Source: CAXXOK01 sp964497495 (GTDB taxonomy: Bacteria > Bacillota > Clostridia > Christensenellales > Aristaeellaceae). Taken from it: a stretch of 64,000 nucleotides of DNA. Below are positions 13,757 through 23,103 of the stretch, piece after piece. Below the pieces are notes generated by a model. It was not told the DNA's origin, did no database searches, and saw nothing but the letters and a program-made list of their open reading frames with translations. How positions within the stretch are numbered: the stretch's first letter is position 1; every line of letters begins with the position of its first letter. Both the position numbers and the translations under genes were made by a program. Where the stretch lies: NCBI GenBank assembly GCA_964497495.1, contig CAZCCZ010000010.1, positions 22,550-86,549 of the forward strand. Reading direction: 5' to 3'.

Positions 13757-13937
13757 CATCCGGTAAGAGCCTGCGAGCCGCGAAGAACGCTGAAATTGAA
13801 TGAAGGATTATGCACCGAACGATGAAGCGATCGGCGGTTGGCGGGGATAACGCGGTTGCTGTATTTTTATCGCCCTGCCTTCCGCTTGGTTTGCGAATGC
13901 CTGAAAATGGGTATTCTTTCTCATAAAGGGAGGTGCG

Positions 13938-14618
13938 ATGATGAAACGATTATGGTTCCTGCTCGTCGCGCTGGTACTTCTCACGGGGTGCGCGGCGCAG
14001 AATACGCAGCCCGCTGCGGCGGACGCCGTATCTGCGGCGACGCAATCCCGCTACCGGGAAAACGAGATCACCGAATACCAGGGCGCCCGGCTGGACCCCG
14101 CCGTGGGCCCGCGGGACAACTCCATCAAGGGCGTGCAGCACGTGGACATTAACGGCTATACCCTGACCATCGACGGGCTTGTGGACCAAACCGTTACCCT
14201 GACCTACGATCAGGTGCTCGCGCGGGACGCTTACGTGCGGTTCATCACCCTCCACTGCGTGGAAGGGTGGGACGCGAGCATCCTGTGGAAGGGCGCGCTG
14301 CTCGATGATCTGATCGCCCTGGCCGGCGCGAAGCCGGAAGCCGATACGGTCATCTTCTCCGCCGTGGACGGGTATACCACGTCGCTTCCGCTGGCAACCA
14401 TCCGGGACAGGGAACTGATACTGGCCTACGACGCCAACGGCCTGCCCCTGCCGGATGAAACGGGCTATCCGTTCATCGTCGTAGCGGAGGATAAGCTCGG
14501 CTACAAATGGGCGCGGTGGGTGAACCGCATTACCTTGAGCGACGACGCGGACTACCAGGGTTTCTGGGAATCCAACGGGTATTCCAACGAGGCAAACGTA
14601 ACCGCCAAACCGGAATGA
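13938..14618 (+). CDS. Lipoprotein with sulfite-oxidase-type molybdopterin fold (226 aa)
   Basis: A signal peptide with lipobox LLTGCAA (Cys at about residue 17) predicts a membrane-anchored extracellular protein. Residues about 60-200 match the oxidoreductase molybdopterin-binding domain: VDQTVTLTYDQV, then FITLHCVEGWDASILWKG, where the Cys is the expected Mo ligand, and GYPFIVVAEDKLGYKWARWV. No dimerisation domain follows, as in MsrP/YedY-like minimal forms. Redox partner unknown; a haem-type DUF4405 protein occurs at 40752-41651 but is not adjacent. AGGGAGGT precedes the ATG. Confidence 0.75.
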   Translation: MMKRLWFLLVALVLLTGCAAQNTQPAAADAVSAATQSRYRENEITEYQGARLDPAVGPRDNSIKGVQHVDINGYTLTIDGLVDQTVTLTYDQVLARDAYVRFITLHCVEGWDASILWKGALLDDLIALAGAKPEADTVIFSAVDGYTTSLPLATIRDRELILAYDANGLPLPDETGYPFIVVAEDKLGYKWARWVNRITLSDDADYQGFWESNGYSNEANVTAKPE

Positions 14619-14638
14619 AGCGATAAAACGAATAAGGA

Positions 14639-14680
14639 CGACGCGGACGGCCGCCGGTTTTCCGGCTGCCGCCCGCGTCG
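14639..14680. terminator. Hairpin between convergent genes
   Basis: 19-nt arms with 17 pairs around TTTT. No long T tract follows, but its place between two converging genes suggests a bidirectional terminator. Confidence 0.55.
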
Positions 14681-14727
14681 CGTATACGTCGGGACGCCCG
14701 GTGCGGAAAGGTGGAACGGGCCGCGTG

Positions 14728-16686
14728 TTATCCCGCCGCTTTTTCCGCGCGAATCATGCCCACGAAGATTTTCACGAGAATCGGGTCGAATTGCGCGCCC
14801 GCGCTTCTCTTCATCTCCCGGATAGCGTCTTCAGAACTCATTTTTTTCCGGTAAGGCCGGTCGTTCGTCATGGCGTCGTAGGAATCGACTACGGCGATGA
14901 TCCGCGAAAGAAGCGGGATCTGCTCGCCTTTGAGCCCCTGCGGGTATCCGCCGCCATCCCAGCGCTCATGGTGGAAAAGAATGTATTCGGCAATCGGCGC
15001 AAGCTCCGGCGACGCGCTGGCGATACGGTAGCCGACTTCCGGATGCTTGCGCATTTCCACCCACTCCTCGTCGGTCAGCTTTCCCGGTTTCATGAGAATC
15101 CGGTCGGAAATGCCAACTTTACCGATGTCGTGCAGCATGGAGAGGATCTCCAGTTCGTCCATTTCCTTCTGGGAAAGGCTCAGCGCCTTGCCGATTTCCC
15201 GGGACAGGATCACCAGCCGCTCGCAATGTTCCTGCGTCTCCTCGTTCTTTTCAAACAGCGTCGCTTTAATGGAGGCGAGCACCGTATTGTGGATGCTCTT
15301 GCGATCCAGCAGCTTGCGCTGATACATGCTTTTTTCGGCGGCCTTGATTACCAGGTTTATGTCCTGTTCCGCGTCCGTCTTCGTATCGCAACCCAGCGCA
15401 ACGTTGATCTGGAACGATTCGTTGGCTGTCGTCCGGTTGCGGTCGGCGAATGCGTTCTGGATCAGTTCCAGCAACGCCGAGGCGGTTTCGCCGTCCGTAT
15501 GAGGCATGAGCATGGTAAACTCGTCGCCGCCGGTTCGAGCCAGAATGTCGCTTTCCCGCGCGCAACTATGGATGATCCGGGAGGTGGAAACAATGAATCG
15601 GTCGCCGTATTGATGGCCGAAAGCGTCGTTGATAAGCTTGAGGCCGTTGATATCGGCGACGAGGATGGACAGGGGCAGCGAGCTTTTTACGTCGAGATGC
15701 CGAAGCTCACGCTCGAAAAACCTGCGGTTGTTTAGGCCCGTCAGATAGTCGTGGTAGCTTAGCCGGTACAGGTTATCCTCCATCTTCTTCCGGTTGGTGA
15801 TGTCGTGAACGCTGCTGGAGATGTGCGTAACGCCTTTGAGAACGATCATTTTCGCCGACAGCAGCCCCACGAAGACACTGCCGTCTTTCCGGCGAAACTC
15901 GATTTCCACCCCGTCGCAGAACCCCTGTTTTTCCAGCTTGCGCAGAACGGCTTTCAAATCCGCCGGGTCCTTGTACAGGCGTAAGTCCAGCCTGCCTTTT
16001 CCGATGGCTTCCTCCTTGGAATACCCAAAAAGCCGCGTAAACCCCTCGTTGGCGTTGAGGATGACGCCGTCGTCCATTCGCGTGATGGCCGCCGCATCCG
16101 GGCCGGTGTTGAAAACGAACTCGAAGTAATTCTTCGATTCCAGAAGCTCCGCTTCGCTTTTTTTGCGGCTTTCGTTTTCCGCCTTCAGCGCCTTAACCAG
16201 ATCGACGGCCTTCTGGTGCTCCCGCTGAAGCTCCTGCGTACGCTCGTCGATCAGCCGGGCGAGGCGTTTCTTCTCATCCCGCTTTTCCACGTTGGCGATT
16301 TTAATTTTAACCATCGCCCGTATCTGCGCGATCAATTCGCTGGCGTCGATGGGCTTGGCCAGAAAAGCGTCCGCACCGCATTCCAGCGCGCGGATTCGGC
16401 TGTCCACGTCCCCCTTTAGGGCGGTTACGAAAACCACGGGCGTGTCGAACAGGCGGGCGTCGGCCTTCAGCATCCGACAAAGATCGAAACCGCTCATGCC
16501 CGGCATGACGACGTCCAGCAGGATGACGTGCGGGTCCTCGCGGAGAGCCACCTCGTATCCCTCCGGCCCGGACTGCGCCGTTGAAACGGTCGCCTCCGGG
16601 AACGCCTCCCGAATCAGCGCCCGGATGGTGACCAGGTTATCCGGATTATCGTCTACGGCAAGGATTTTCATCGGATGGTCAATCAT
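14728..16686 (-). CDS. Response regulator REC-PAS-GGDEF-HD-GYP (652 aa)
   Basis: Residues 6-125 are a receiver domain (MKILAVDDNPDN, phospho-Asp in ILLDVVMPGMSG, Lys in FLAKPID). A coiled coil leads to a PAS domain (about 185-310). The GGDEF domain (about 320-480) keeps RTGGDEFTML, so c-di-GMP synthesis is possible. The HD-GYP domain (about 480-645) keeps HDIGK and HHERWDGGGYPQGL, so c-di-GMP hydrolysis is also possible. Its ATG overlaps the kinase stop by 8 bases. It is the probable output of the CheR-kinase operon. Confidence 0.88.
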   Translation of the reverse strand: MIDHPMKILAVDDNPDNLVTIRALIREAFPEATVSTAQSGPEGYEVALREDPHVILLDVVMPGMSGFDLCRMLKADARLFDTPVVFVTALKGDVDSRIRALECGADAFLAKPIDASELIAQIRAMVKIKIANVEKRDEKKRLARLIDERTQELQREHQKAVDLVKALKAENESRKKSEAELLESKNYFEFVFNTGPDAAAITRMDDGVILNANEGFTRLFGYSKEEAIGKGRLDLRLYKDPADLKAVLRKLEKQGFCDGVEIEFRRKDGSVFVGLLSAKMIVLKGVTHISSSVHDITNRKKMEDNLYRLSYHDYLTGLNNRRFFERELRHLDVKSSLPLSILVADINGLKLINDAFGHQYGDRFIVSTSRIIHSCARESDILARTGGDEFTMLMPHTDGETASALLELIQNAFADRNRTTANESFQINVALGCDTKTDAEQDINLVIKAAEKSMYQRKLLDRKSIHNTVLASIKATLFEKNEETQEHCERLVILSREIGKALSLSQKEMDELEILSMLHDIGKVGISDRILMKPGKLTDEEWVEMRKHPEVGYRIASASPELAPIAEYILFHHERWDGGGYPQGLKGEQIPLLSRIIAVVDSYDAMTNDRPYRKKMSSEDAIREMKRSAGAQFDPILVKIFVGMIRAEKAAG

Positions 16687-19642
16687 ATAAAAACCCCCGT
16701 ATCACCTTGAACAGGTCGTCGGTAACCAGCGGTTTGGCGATGAAGGCGTCGAAACCGTGGGACATAATGGTATCCCGTTCCTGCGTCATCACGCTGGCGG
16801 TCAGCGCGACGATCGGGATGTGCTGCGTCGCGGGTGCGTCGCGCAGCGTATGGAAAGCGTCGATTCCGCTGATGCCGGGCAGCGCGATGTCCATCAGAAC
16901 CAGGTCCGGCAGCAGTTCCCGCGCCAGCGCGATACCCTGTTCGCCGTCCTCGGCCTCGATCAGCGTGTACTTCATACCAATCAGGGCTTTCAGGGTGGTT
17001 CGGTTGTCCGGATTGTCCTCCACGACCAGAATGCACGGCTTCCCTTCGCGCCGATTCCGCTTTTCTCCCGAAGGCGCGGCCTGCGGTTCGGGCCCCAGCA
17101 TCTTGGAGATCACGGACAGAAGCGCCGCGCGGTCGACGCCGCCTTTCTGGACGATTTGATAAACGTGGTTCCGCTTGAGCTCTTTCAATTCGTCCGCGGA
17201 TATCTGTTTCGCCGTCAGAATGGTTACGGGGATGTCGGCGGTTTTCTCCGTGGCCCGCAAAGTTTTAAGCACGCCGAACCCGTCGATCTCCGGCATCATC
17301 AGGTCCAGAACAATCGCGTCCGGGAGTTCTTCGTCGATCAGCGCGTAGGCCTCGCGGGCGTTGCTGGCGACCCGGATGCGGTACCCGCTTTCCTCCAACA
17401 GGTCTCTGATCTGGATGATCGCGGGGGCGCTGTCCTCGATGAGCAGAAGGGCTTTGCCCTGCGGAGGGGTATCGCCCGCAGCCGCACGCGGGGACGTTTG
17501 CGGCGGGTGGGTCGGAAAGGGCGCTTCCTCCGTCGCGGGAGCTTCCTTATGGTACTTTAACGGGAGGACGACGGTGAACGTGGAGCCTTGCCCTACGGCG
17601 CTGTCCACCGTGATGGAGCCGCCCAGCAGATCGGCGTATTTCTTCGCGATGGCAAGGCCAAGGCCGGTGCCGCCGAATCTCCGCGACGTGGTGCCGTCGG
17701 CCTGGCTGAATTCGTTGAATATGCTGGACAAGTATTTAGGGTCGATTCCAATCCCGGTATCCCGGACCGTAACGATCACGCCGTCCTCGCGCGCCTGTGC
17801 CGTGACCGTTACGGAGCCCGTCTCCGTAAACTTGACGGCGTTGCCGACGATGTTTTGGATGATGTGCCTGCATTTCGGCTCGTCTCCGGCCAGCGAGAGG
17901 TCGGCGCCTTCCGGCTGCCAGACCAGCCGGATTCCCTTTTGCGCGGCCAGCGGCTGAAGCATCGTCGTAATTTCGGTAATCGTACGGCTCAGAGAAAATT
18001 CCGATACTTCCACTTCCTCGCGTCCGGCTTCGATGCGCGAGATATCCAGAATATCGTTGATCAATTCCAGCAAGTGTTTGCCGTTGCGCTCGACAATTTC
18101 GATATAGCCGTGCTCCTCGCCCGGAATCTGCCCGACCAGGCGCCGGTTAAGCACCCCGGACAGGGCGATGATCGAGTTGAGCGGCGTACGGAGTTCGTGG
18201 CTCATGTTGGACAGGAAACTGGTTTTCAGGCGGCTTGCTTCCGCAAGCTGTTTTCCCTGAATTTCCAGTTCCGTGTTCTGCTGCGTCAGCTCGGCCGCCT
18301 GCGCCGACAGCTCGTTTTTCTGCATGTCCAGCTCGCGGTTCTGTTGTTCTACGGTTTTAAGCATATCCTTGATGGTCTGGAAGGCGAGGATTCCCTCCAC
18401 GCGGGCGTTCATCGTAATCTGGAGGGCATTCACCAGCCTTTCGGCCTGGCCGTAGAAATGCGTCAGCGTGCCGAAAGACAGAACCGCGGCGATTTCGTTA
18501 CCGGAAAAAACGGGAACGGTCAGCAATTCGCGGGGCACGAATTCCCCGCTGGAGGTAAGGTAGCGGAAGCGGGTATCCTCGGGCAGTTGAGATACGCGCC
18601 GCACGCTGCGGGTGGCGAGCACGGGGCCCAGTTCGCCTTCCAGCGCTTCCGCGTCGAAACGCTGTCTGGCGTCGCCGCCCAGCCCGATGGAATCGAAGCA
18701 GACGAAGGTTTTCTTATCGTCGGAGGGCAGATAGACCGCGGCCGTGTTCGCGTTGAGCGCCTCCGAAAGTTGAATCAGCACCGTGCGAAAAAAACCCTTG
18801 CTGTCCTCGTGGCTCAGCATCGCGCCGGAAAGCGAGACGAACTTCTCGCGCACGTCGATGGACTGCTCCAGAGAATCCGCCATCGAATTAAAGGACGACG
18901 CCAACGCCCCTAATTCGTTATCCTTCGTATACCGGCATCGGGCGCCCAGCTCGCCCCGATGAAAGCGCTGGATTTCCCGGTTCAGGTCCTGAAGCGGTTT
19001 GCGTATCTGCCGTACCAGATAAACGCTGATAAGCACGGATAAAACGAGGACCGTGGCCAGCAGCGCCAGGCTTCTGCGGCTGAGGGCCTGGTAGAGGGAC
19101 ACGAACGAGGCGTTCAGCGCGCCCGCCGTATCGGTGGCGTTGCGGTCGACCACGTCGATGGCTGCCATCAGCTGAAGCCTGTACCGGCCTACGTCCCCCT
19201 GGTCGCCCAGGCTGCTGACCGTGCTTTCCGTTTCTCCGGCCAGCGCCATGTTCATGCGGGTTTCCGTGGCGGAACTCCATTGCAGCAGCGCCTGGTCGAC
19301 CGCTTCGATATCCTTCTGCGAGCCTTTATACAGAGCCTTCAACGACTCGTATTGGTTATGGATGTCGCTAAGCGAAAGCTCCATAGTCTCCAGAGCGTCC
19401 CGGCGATCCGTTTCGCCGGAAAAAAGCAGGTAGTCCCTTACGGCGACGCGCGTTTTTAGAATGTCGATGTTGAACTGATCCACCGCGCGCCGGATTTGAA
19501 GCGGGTATTCGTACAAGTCCTTCTCCTGCTGGTATAGACGGTTGGTCTGGAAGTAGGAGATGCCGCCCAACAGAACGACGAACGCCAGTACGATAAGGAA
19601 CCCGACCTGCAGTTGGGTGCTGATCTTCACGTTGCGTTTCAT
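16679..19642 (-). CDS. Hybrid sensor histidine kinase with two receiver domains (987 aa)
   Basis: Membrane kinase: TM1 (about 12-32), a four-helix-bundle extracellular domain of the MCP type (about 35-185), TM2 (about 190-212), HAMP (about 213-265), GAF (about 275-420), coiled coil, HisKA with phospho-His in SNMSHELRTPLNS (about 490), HATPase (NIVGNAVKF, DTGIGI, GGTGLGLAI) and two receivers (phospho-Asp in IVLDLMMPEIDG and LVLMDIALPG). The first receiver lies after a Pro/Thr-rich linker. Its start overlaps the CheR stop by 4 bases. Confidence 0.9.
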   Translation of the reverse strand: MKRNVKISTQLQVGFLIVLAFVVLLGGISYFQTNRLYQQEKDLYEYPLQIRRAVDQFNIDILKTRVAVRDYLLFSGETDRRDALETMELSLSDIHNQYESLKALYKGSQKDIEAVDQALLQWSSATETRMNMALAGETESTVSSLGDQGDVGRYRLQLMAAIDVVDRNATDTAGALNASFVSLYQALSRRSLALLATVLVLSVLISVYLVRQIRKPLQDLNREIQRFHRGELGARCRYTKDNELGALASSFNSMADSLEQSIDVREKFVSLSGAMLSHEDSKGFFRTVLIQLSEALNANTAAVYLPSDDKKTFVCFDSIGLGGDARQRFDAEALEGELGPVLATRSVRRVSQLPEDTRFRYLTSSGEFVPRELLTVPVFSGNEIAAVLSFGTLTHFYGQAERLVNALQITMNARVEGILAFQTIKDMLKTVEQQNRELDMQKNELSAQAAELTQQNTELEIQGKQLAEASRLKTSFLSNMSHELRTPLNSIIALSGVLNRRLVGQIPGEEHGYIEIVERNGKHLLELINDILDISRIEAGREEVEVSEFSLSRTITEITTMLQPLAAQKGIRLVWQPEGADLSLAGDEPKCRHIIQNIVGNAVKFTETGSVTVTAQAREDGVIVTVRDTGIGIDPKYLSSIFNEFSQADGTTSRRFGGTGLGLAIAKKYADLLGGSITVDSAVGQGSTFTVVLPLKYHKEAPATEEAPFPTHPPQTSPRAAAGDTPPQGKALLLIEDSAPAIIQIRDLLEESGYRIRVASNAREAYALIDEELPDAIVLDLMMPEIDGFGVLKTLRATEKTADIPVTILTAKQISADELKELKRNHVYQIVQKGGVDRAALLSVISKMLGPEPQAAPSGEKRNRREGKPCILVVEDNPDNRTTLKALIGMKYTLIEAEDGEQGIALARELLPDLVLMDIALPGISGIDAFHTLRDAPATQHIPIVALTASVMTQERDTIMSHGFDAFIAKPLVTDDLFKVIRGFLYD

Positions 19643-20523
19643 CCGGCGATTCCTCCTTGCGCCCGAGCGGAGATACGGACGCCTTCGCAGGCCCCCGCGC
19701 CCGGCGCTTTTTGAAAAATCGCCGAGGGAACGAAGAGCATGTGCAGGTTCGTGTGTTTTTGCACAAACGTTCTCTCCGTTTCCCCGACGATCAGGTACCC
19801 GTCCTGCGTAAACGATTTTTCCAGTTTTCTGAGAATCCGCGTACGCGCATCCGGCTGGTAATACAGCAGCAGATTACTGCAGGATACGATATCGAAATGC
19901 CCGAAGATGCTTTCCGGCGGACTGGCGTGGGCCTCGTCCAACAGGTCGTACCGGGAAAAGAGGATATTCTCCCGTATCCGGGGCGACACGGCGTACTTCT
20001 CGCCGCTCGGGCTGAAATAACCGTTCAGATGCCTTCGCATGACGTTTCGTACGTCGTCGGCGCCGTAGACCCCTTTTTTCGCCGTTTCGAGCGCTTCTTC
20101 GGAGATATCCGTTGCGAAAATCCGGTACCGGAGCGGTTTTCGAGACGCTTGTATCTGCTCGTCCAGCAGAATCGCCAGCGAGTACGCTTCCTGCCCGCCG
20201 GCGCACCCCGACGACCATACGCGCAGCTCGCCGTTTTCGGGCACGCGGCTGAGAAGTCCGGGAATGATAAACTGTTCCATCAGCGCGTAAACGAAAGGCT
20301 CGCGGAAAAACAGGCTGTAGGAAATAAGCAGCGAACTGGCAAGCGTTTCCGCTTCGGTCCGGCTCGCCTTCAGGTACGCGCAATAATCGGGGACGCAAGC
20401 CATCCCCGTAACCGTCATTCTCCGTTCGACGGTTCTCGAAAGAAAACCTTCGTCAAAAACGGCCAGGTCGATCTCGTGGGTCCGCGCGGAAAGAATAATG
20501 CTGTTTGCGGATGACGCGCCCAT
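19639..20523 (-). CDS. cheR: CheR-type protein-glutamate methyltransferase (294 aa)
   Basis: Transfers methyl groups from S-adenosylmethionine to Glu side chains of receptors. The N-terminal helical domain is followed by the FFREP motif (SYSLFFREPFVYALM), the SAM-binding loop VWSSGCAGGQEAYSLAI and FATDISEEALETAKKG, typical of CheR. The usual TGEE of the loop is GGQE here. No MCP, CheA, CheW or CheB is in the window, so the target may be the kinase in the same operon, whose sensor domain is MCP-like; that is inference. First gene of the three-gene signalling operon. Confidence 0.85.
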   Translation of the reverse strand: MGASSANSIILSARTHEIDLAVFDEGFLSRTVERRMTVTGMACVPDYCAYLKASRTEAETLASSLLISYSLFFREPFVYALMEQFIIPGLLSRVPENGELRVWSSGCAGGQEAYSLAILLDEQIQASRKPLRYRIFATDISEEALETAKKGVYGADDVRNVMRRHLNGYFSPSGEKYAVSPRIRENILFSRYDLLDEAHASPPESIFGHFDIVSCSNLLLYYQPDARTRILRKLEKSFTQDGYLIVGETERTFVQKHTNLHMLFVPSAIFQKAPGAGACEGVRISARAQGGIAG

Positions 20524-20589
20524 ATTCTGTTCCCCCCGCAGGTTTGCCGCGCGTGGGTTCGTCGGTCGCTATTGGATGTGATATTGTTA

Positions 20590-20618
20590 ATATTACATGA
20601 ATGAAATAAAAATGTCAA
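20590..20618 (-). promoter_or_regulatory. Promoter of the cheR-kinase-GGDEF operon
   Basis: Reading leftward: TTGACA (20613-20618), 17-bp AT-rich spacer, TAATAT (20590-20595), 67 bases before the cheR start. Confidence 0.75.
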
Positions 20619-20683
20619 TCATAATTCTTTTTCTTCATAATTATCCGTTTATACCAGAGAATGGAGAGGCAACCATACGGATC

Positions 20684-20721
20684 AAGAAATAAGACACCCC
20701 CGAGAACTTACGCCCCGGGGG
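20684..20721 (-). terminator. Possible terminator of the mannoside operon
   Basis: CCCCCG/CGGGGG arms; leftward the hairpin is followed by a T-rich tract with scattered other bases. It lies about 60 bases after the last GH130 gene. Confidence 0.4.
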
Positions 20722-20781
20722 AAGGAATATTCATATACGCCGGTTATTATACATCGCCACCGCGCGGAGGAAGACCGGGCT

Positions 20782-21963
20782 TCATTCCGGCCTGTTCTTC
20801 CGCCACGCCAGATTCTTTTCGATCAGTTCGCAGCGCAGGGCCACGCAGTCGGCGGAGCGCAGGGGGTCGGGCGGGGTGTTGAACACATAGTCCGCAAGCC
20901 TGTCCACGTCGGTATGCGCCACGTGCAGGCGCGTGTCGCTGGAAGCGTAATAGACATAGACATTGCCCTCGTCGTTGACCGCCGCGCCGTTGGTGAACAG
21001 CACGTTGCTAACGTCGCCCGTGCGTTCGCGCCCCAGCGGCCCCATCAGCATGCCGCCCGGCTCGGCTATGACGCGGGAAGGGTCGTCCAATGCGGTGGCG
21101 AAGGCGTAAAGCACGTAGCGAAGGCCTGCGGCGGTGTTGCGCACGCCGTGGGCGATGTGCAGCCAGCCGCGCGGGGACTTGATCGGCACCGCGCCCGCCC
21201 CGTTCTTGGCTTCGGTCACGGTGTGGTAGCGGCGGGGGGAAATGATCGTTTCCTTATCGATCACGGCATGAGTGATGTCGTCGCACAGCCCGAAGCCGAT
21301 ACCGCCGCCCGAACCGGTGCTGATGAAGCCGTCCATGGGCCGCGTGTAGAAGGCGTACTTGCCGTTGACCCGTTCCGGGTGCAGAACGACGTTGCGCTGC
21401 TGAGGGGAGCGCAGGGTAACGAGGTTGGGCAGACGTTCCCACGTTTGCAGGTCTTTCGTACGCACGATGCCCGCGGCGGCGACCGCCGCGGAAAGGTCCG
21501 CATCCCCGGCGGCCCGCTTTTCGGAGCAGAAAACGCCGTAGATCCAGCCGTCCTCGTGCTTGGTCAGCCGCATGTCGTACACGTTGGTTTCGTCCGGGTC
21601 GGTATCCGGCAGGCGCACGGGATAATCCCGGTAGCGGAAGCCCTCGGTGGGGCGGTCGCTTTCCGCGACGGCGAAGAAGCTTTTTCGGTCCGCGCCCTCC
21701 ACCCTCGCAACTAAATAGTACTTTCCGTGGACGTACAGCGCGCCGCTGTTGAAGGCGGCGTTCACGCCCTGCCGCTGCATCATGTAGGGGTTGGTTTCCG
21801 GGTTCAGGTCGTACATCCAGAAAGGCGGAGTATGCTCCCGGGTCAGCACCGGGTAACGGTACCGCTCGAACAGGCCGTTGTAGAACCGCGTGTCGGGCTC
21901 GTTGGGGCGCGCCACCAGAGCCTCGTACTCATTCATCAGTTCGTTTGCCGTTTTGCGTTTCAT
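20782..21963 (-). CDS. GH130 4-O-beta-D-mannosyl-D-glucose phosphorylase (393 aa)
   Basis: Phosphorolyses beta-1,4-mannosyl-glucose to alpha-mannose 1-phosphate and glucose. The protein follows the GH130 subfamily 1 pattern along its length: NPYMMQRQGVNAAFNSGALY, YLVARVEGADRKSFFAVAES (catalytic Asp region), ETNVYDMRLTKHEDGWIYG and HTVTEAKNGAGAVPI. Length is typical (about 390). No signal peptide, so it acts in the cytoplasm. Last gene of the operon epimerase-mutase-GH130-GH130; the epimerase would supply its substrate from mannobiose. Subfamily assignment from motif memory. Confidence 0.85.
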   Translation of the reverse strand: MKRKTANELMNEYEALVARPNEPDTRFYNGLFERYRYPVLTREHTPPFWMYDLNPETNPYMMQRQGVNAAFNSGALYVHGKYYLVARVEGADRKSFFAVAESDRPTEGFRYRDYPVRLPDTDPDETNVYDMRLTKHEDGWIYGVFCSEKRAAGDADLSAAVAAAGIVRTKDLQTWERLPNLVTLRSPQQRNVVLHPERVNGKYAFYTRPMDGFISTGSGGGIGFGLCDDITHAVIDKETIISPRRYHTVTEAKNGAGAVPIKSPRGWLHIAHGVRNTAAGLRYVLYAFATALDDPSRVIAEPGGMLMGPLGRERTGDVSNVLFTNGAAVNDEGNVYVYYASSDTRLHVAHTDVDRLADYVFNTPPDPLRSADCVALRCELIEKNLAWRKNRPE

Positions 21964-21980
21964 AAAGCGTTACCCCGCTT

Positions 21981-23012
21981 TCAGCGTATGCCGATTTCGG
22001 CGTCGGTTTGGGTTAGGACGCTGTGCTCCTTGATGTACTCCGTTACCAGATCCACGGTGGTGAACGCAAGCCCGACTACGGAATCCGCCGCGCCGTAGTA
22101 GAGGGCGATGCGCCCGGTATCCGTATCCTGCAGGGTGGCGCAGGGGAAGCATACGTTGGGCACGAAGCCGCGCTCCTCGTACTCCGTTTCCGGCGTCAGC
22201 AGGAAGTTGCGGCAGCGGTACCGTACGCGGCTGGGCTCGTCCAGATCCAGTATCGCGCCGCCCACGGAATACACGAACCCGTTGCACGTGCTGCTGACCC
22301 CGTGGTAGAACAGCAGCCACCCTTCGCTGGTTTCGATGGGCGCGGCGCCCCCGCCGACCTTCACGCTTTCCCACCAGGCCTGACCCCGGCTCATCACGTG
22401 CCGGTGGCGGCCCCAGTACGTCATATCCGGGCTTTCGGAAACGAAGATGTCCCCGAAAGGCGTGTGGCCGCTGTCACTGGGACGGCTGAGCATCCGGTAG
22501 GTGCCTCCGATTCTGCGCGGAAACAACACGGCGTTGCGGTTGAAGGGGATCAGCGGGTTTTCCAGCCGGACGAAGGTCTTGAAATCCTCCGTTCGGGCCA
22601 TGCCGATGGCCGCGCCGTAGAAATCGGTACACCAGAGGATGTAATAGGCGCCCTCTACCCGGATTAACCGGGGGTCGTACGCGTAGAGCGGCATGAACGG
22701 GCGGCCTTCCGTGTCCACGAAGGGGATTTTCTCCGGCGCTACCGTCCAGGTATAGCCGTCTTTGCTATGCCCCAGGTAAATATGGGGAACGCCGTCCACC
22801 TGTTCTCCGCGCAGCACCGCCACGAACCCGTCCCCGTACGCGGCCACCGCGCTGTTGAAGATGCGCGCCACGCCCGGCGCTGGGTTGCGGCGGATGACCG
22901 GATTGCCGCTGTAGCGCCATACCGGCGCGTCGTGCGGATCGTTCGCCGGGCGCTCCTCCCAGGGCATGTTCGGCAGGCTGCCGCCCGTAATCAACCGGAT
23001 CGGATTGACCAT
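21981..23012 (-). CDS. GH130 beta-1,4-mannooligosaccharide phosphorylase (343 aa)
   Basis: Second GH130 enzyme, closer to the mannooligosaccharide phosphorylases (subfamily 2): ARIFNSAVAAYGDGFVAVLR, YAYDPRLIRVEGAYYILWC (catalytic Asp), NRNAVLFPRRIGGTYRMLSR and GAAPIETSEGWLLFYHGV. It would remove mannosyl units from the non-reducing end of beta-1,4-mannooligosaccharides as mannose 1-phosphate. The ATG at 23012 has AAGGAG 8 bases upstream; the longer frame to 23075 lacks one. Cytoplasmic, cotranscribed with its neighbours, 17 bases before the next gene. Confidence 0.82.
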   Translation of the reverse strand: MVNPIRLITGGSLPNMPWEERPANDPHDAPVWRYSGNPVIRRNPAPGVARIFNSAVAAYGDGFVAVLRGEQVDGVPHIYLGHSKDGYTWTVAPEKIPFVDTEGRPFMPLYAYDPRLIRVEGAYYILWCTDFYGAAIGMARTEDFKTFVRLENPLIPFNRNAVLFPRRIGGTYRMLSRPSDSGHTPFGDIFVSESPDMTYWGRHRHVMSRGQAWWESVKVGGGAAPIETSEGWLLFYHGVSSTCNGFVYSVGGAILDLDEPSRVRYRCRNFLLTPETEYEERGFVPNVCFPCATLQDTDTGRIALYYGAADSVVGLAFTTVDLVTEYIKEHSVLTQTDAEIGIR

Positions 23013-23103
23013 ACGCAGGCTCCTTCCCAATGGAAATCGGTTTCGCTCCGCACGGACGAACAGCCCGCGCATCATTATGGCAGTGCTGTCGCACTGGCGG
23101 GGA

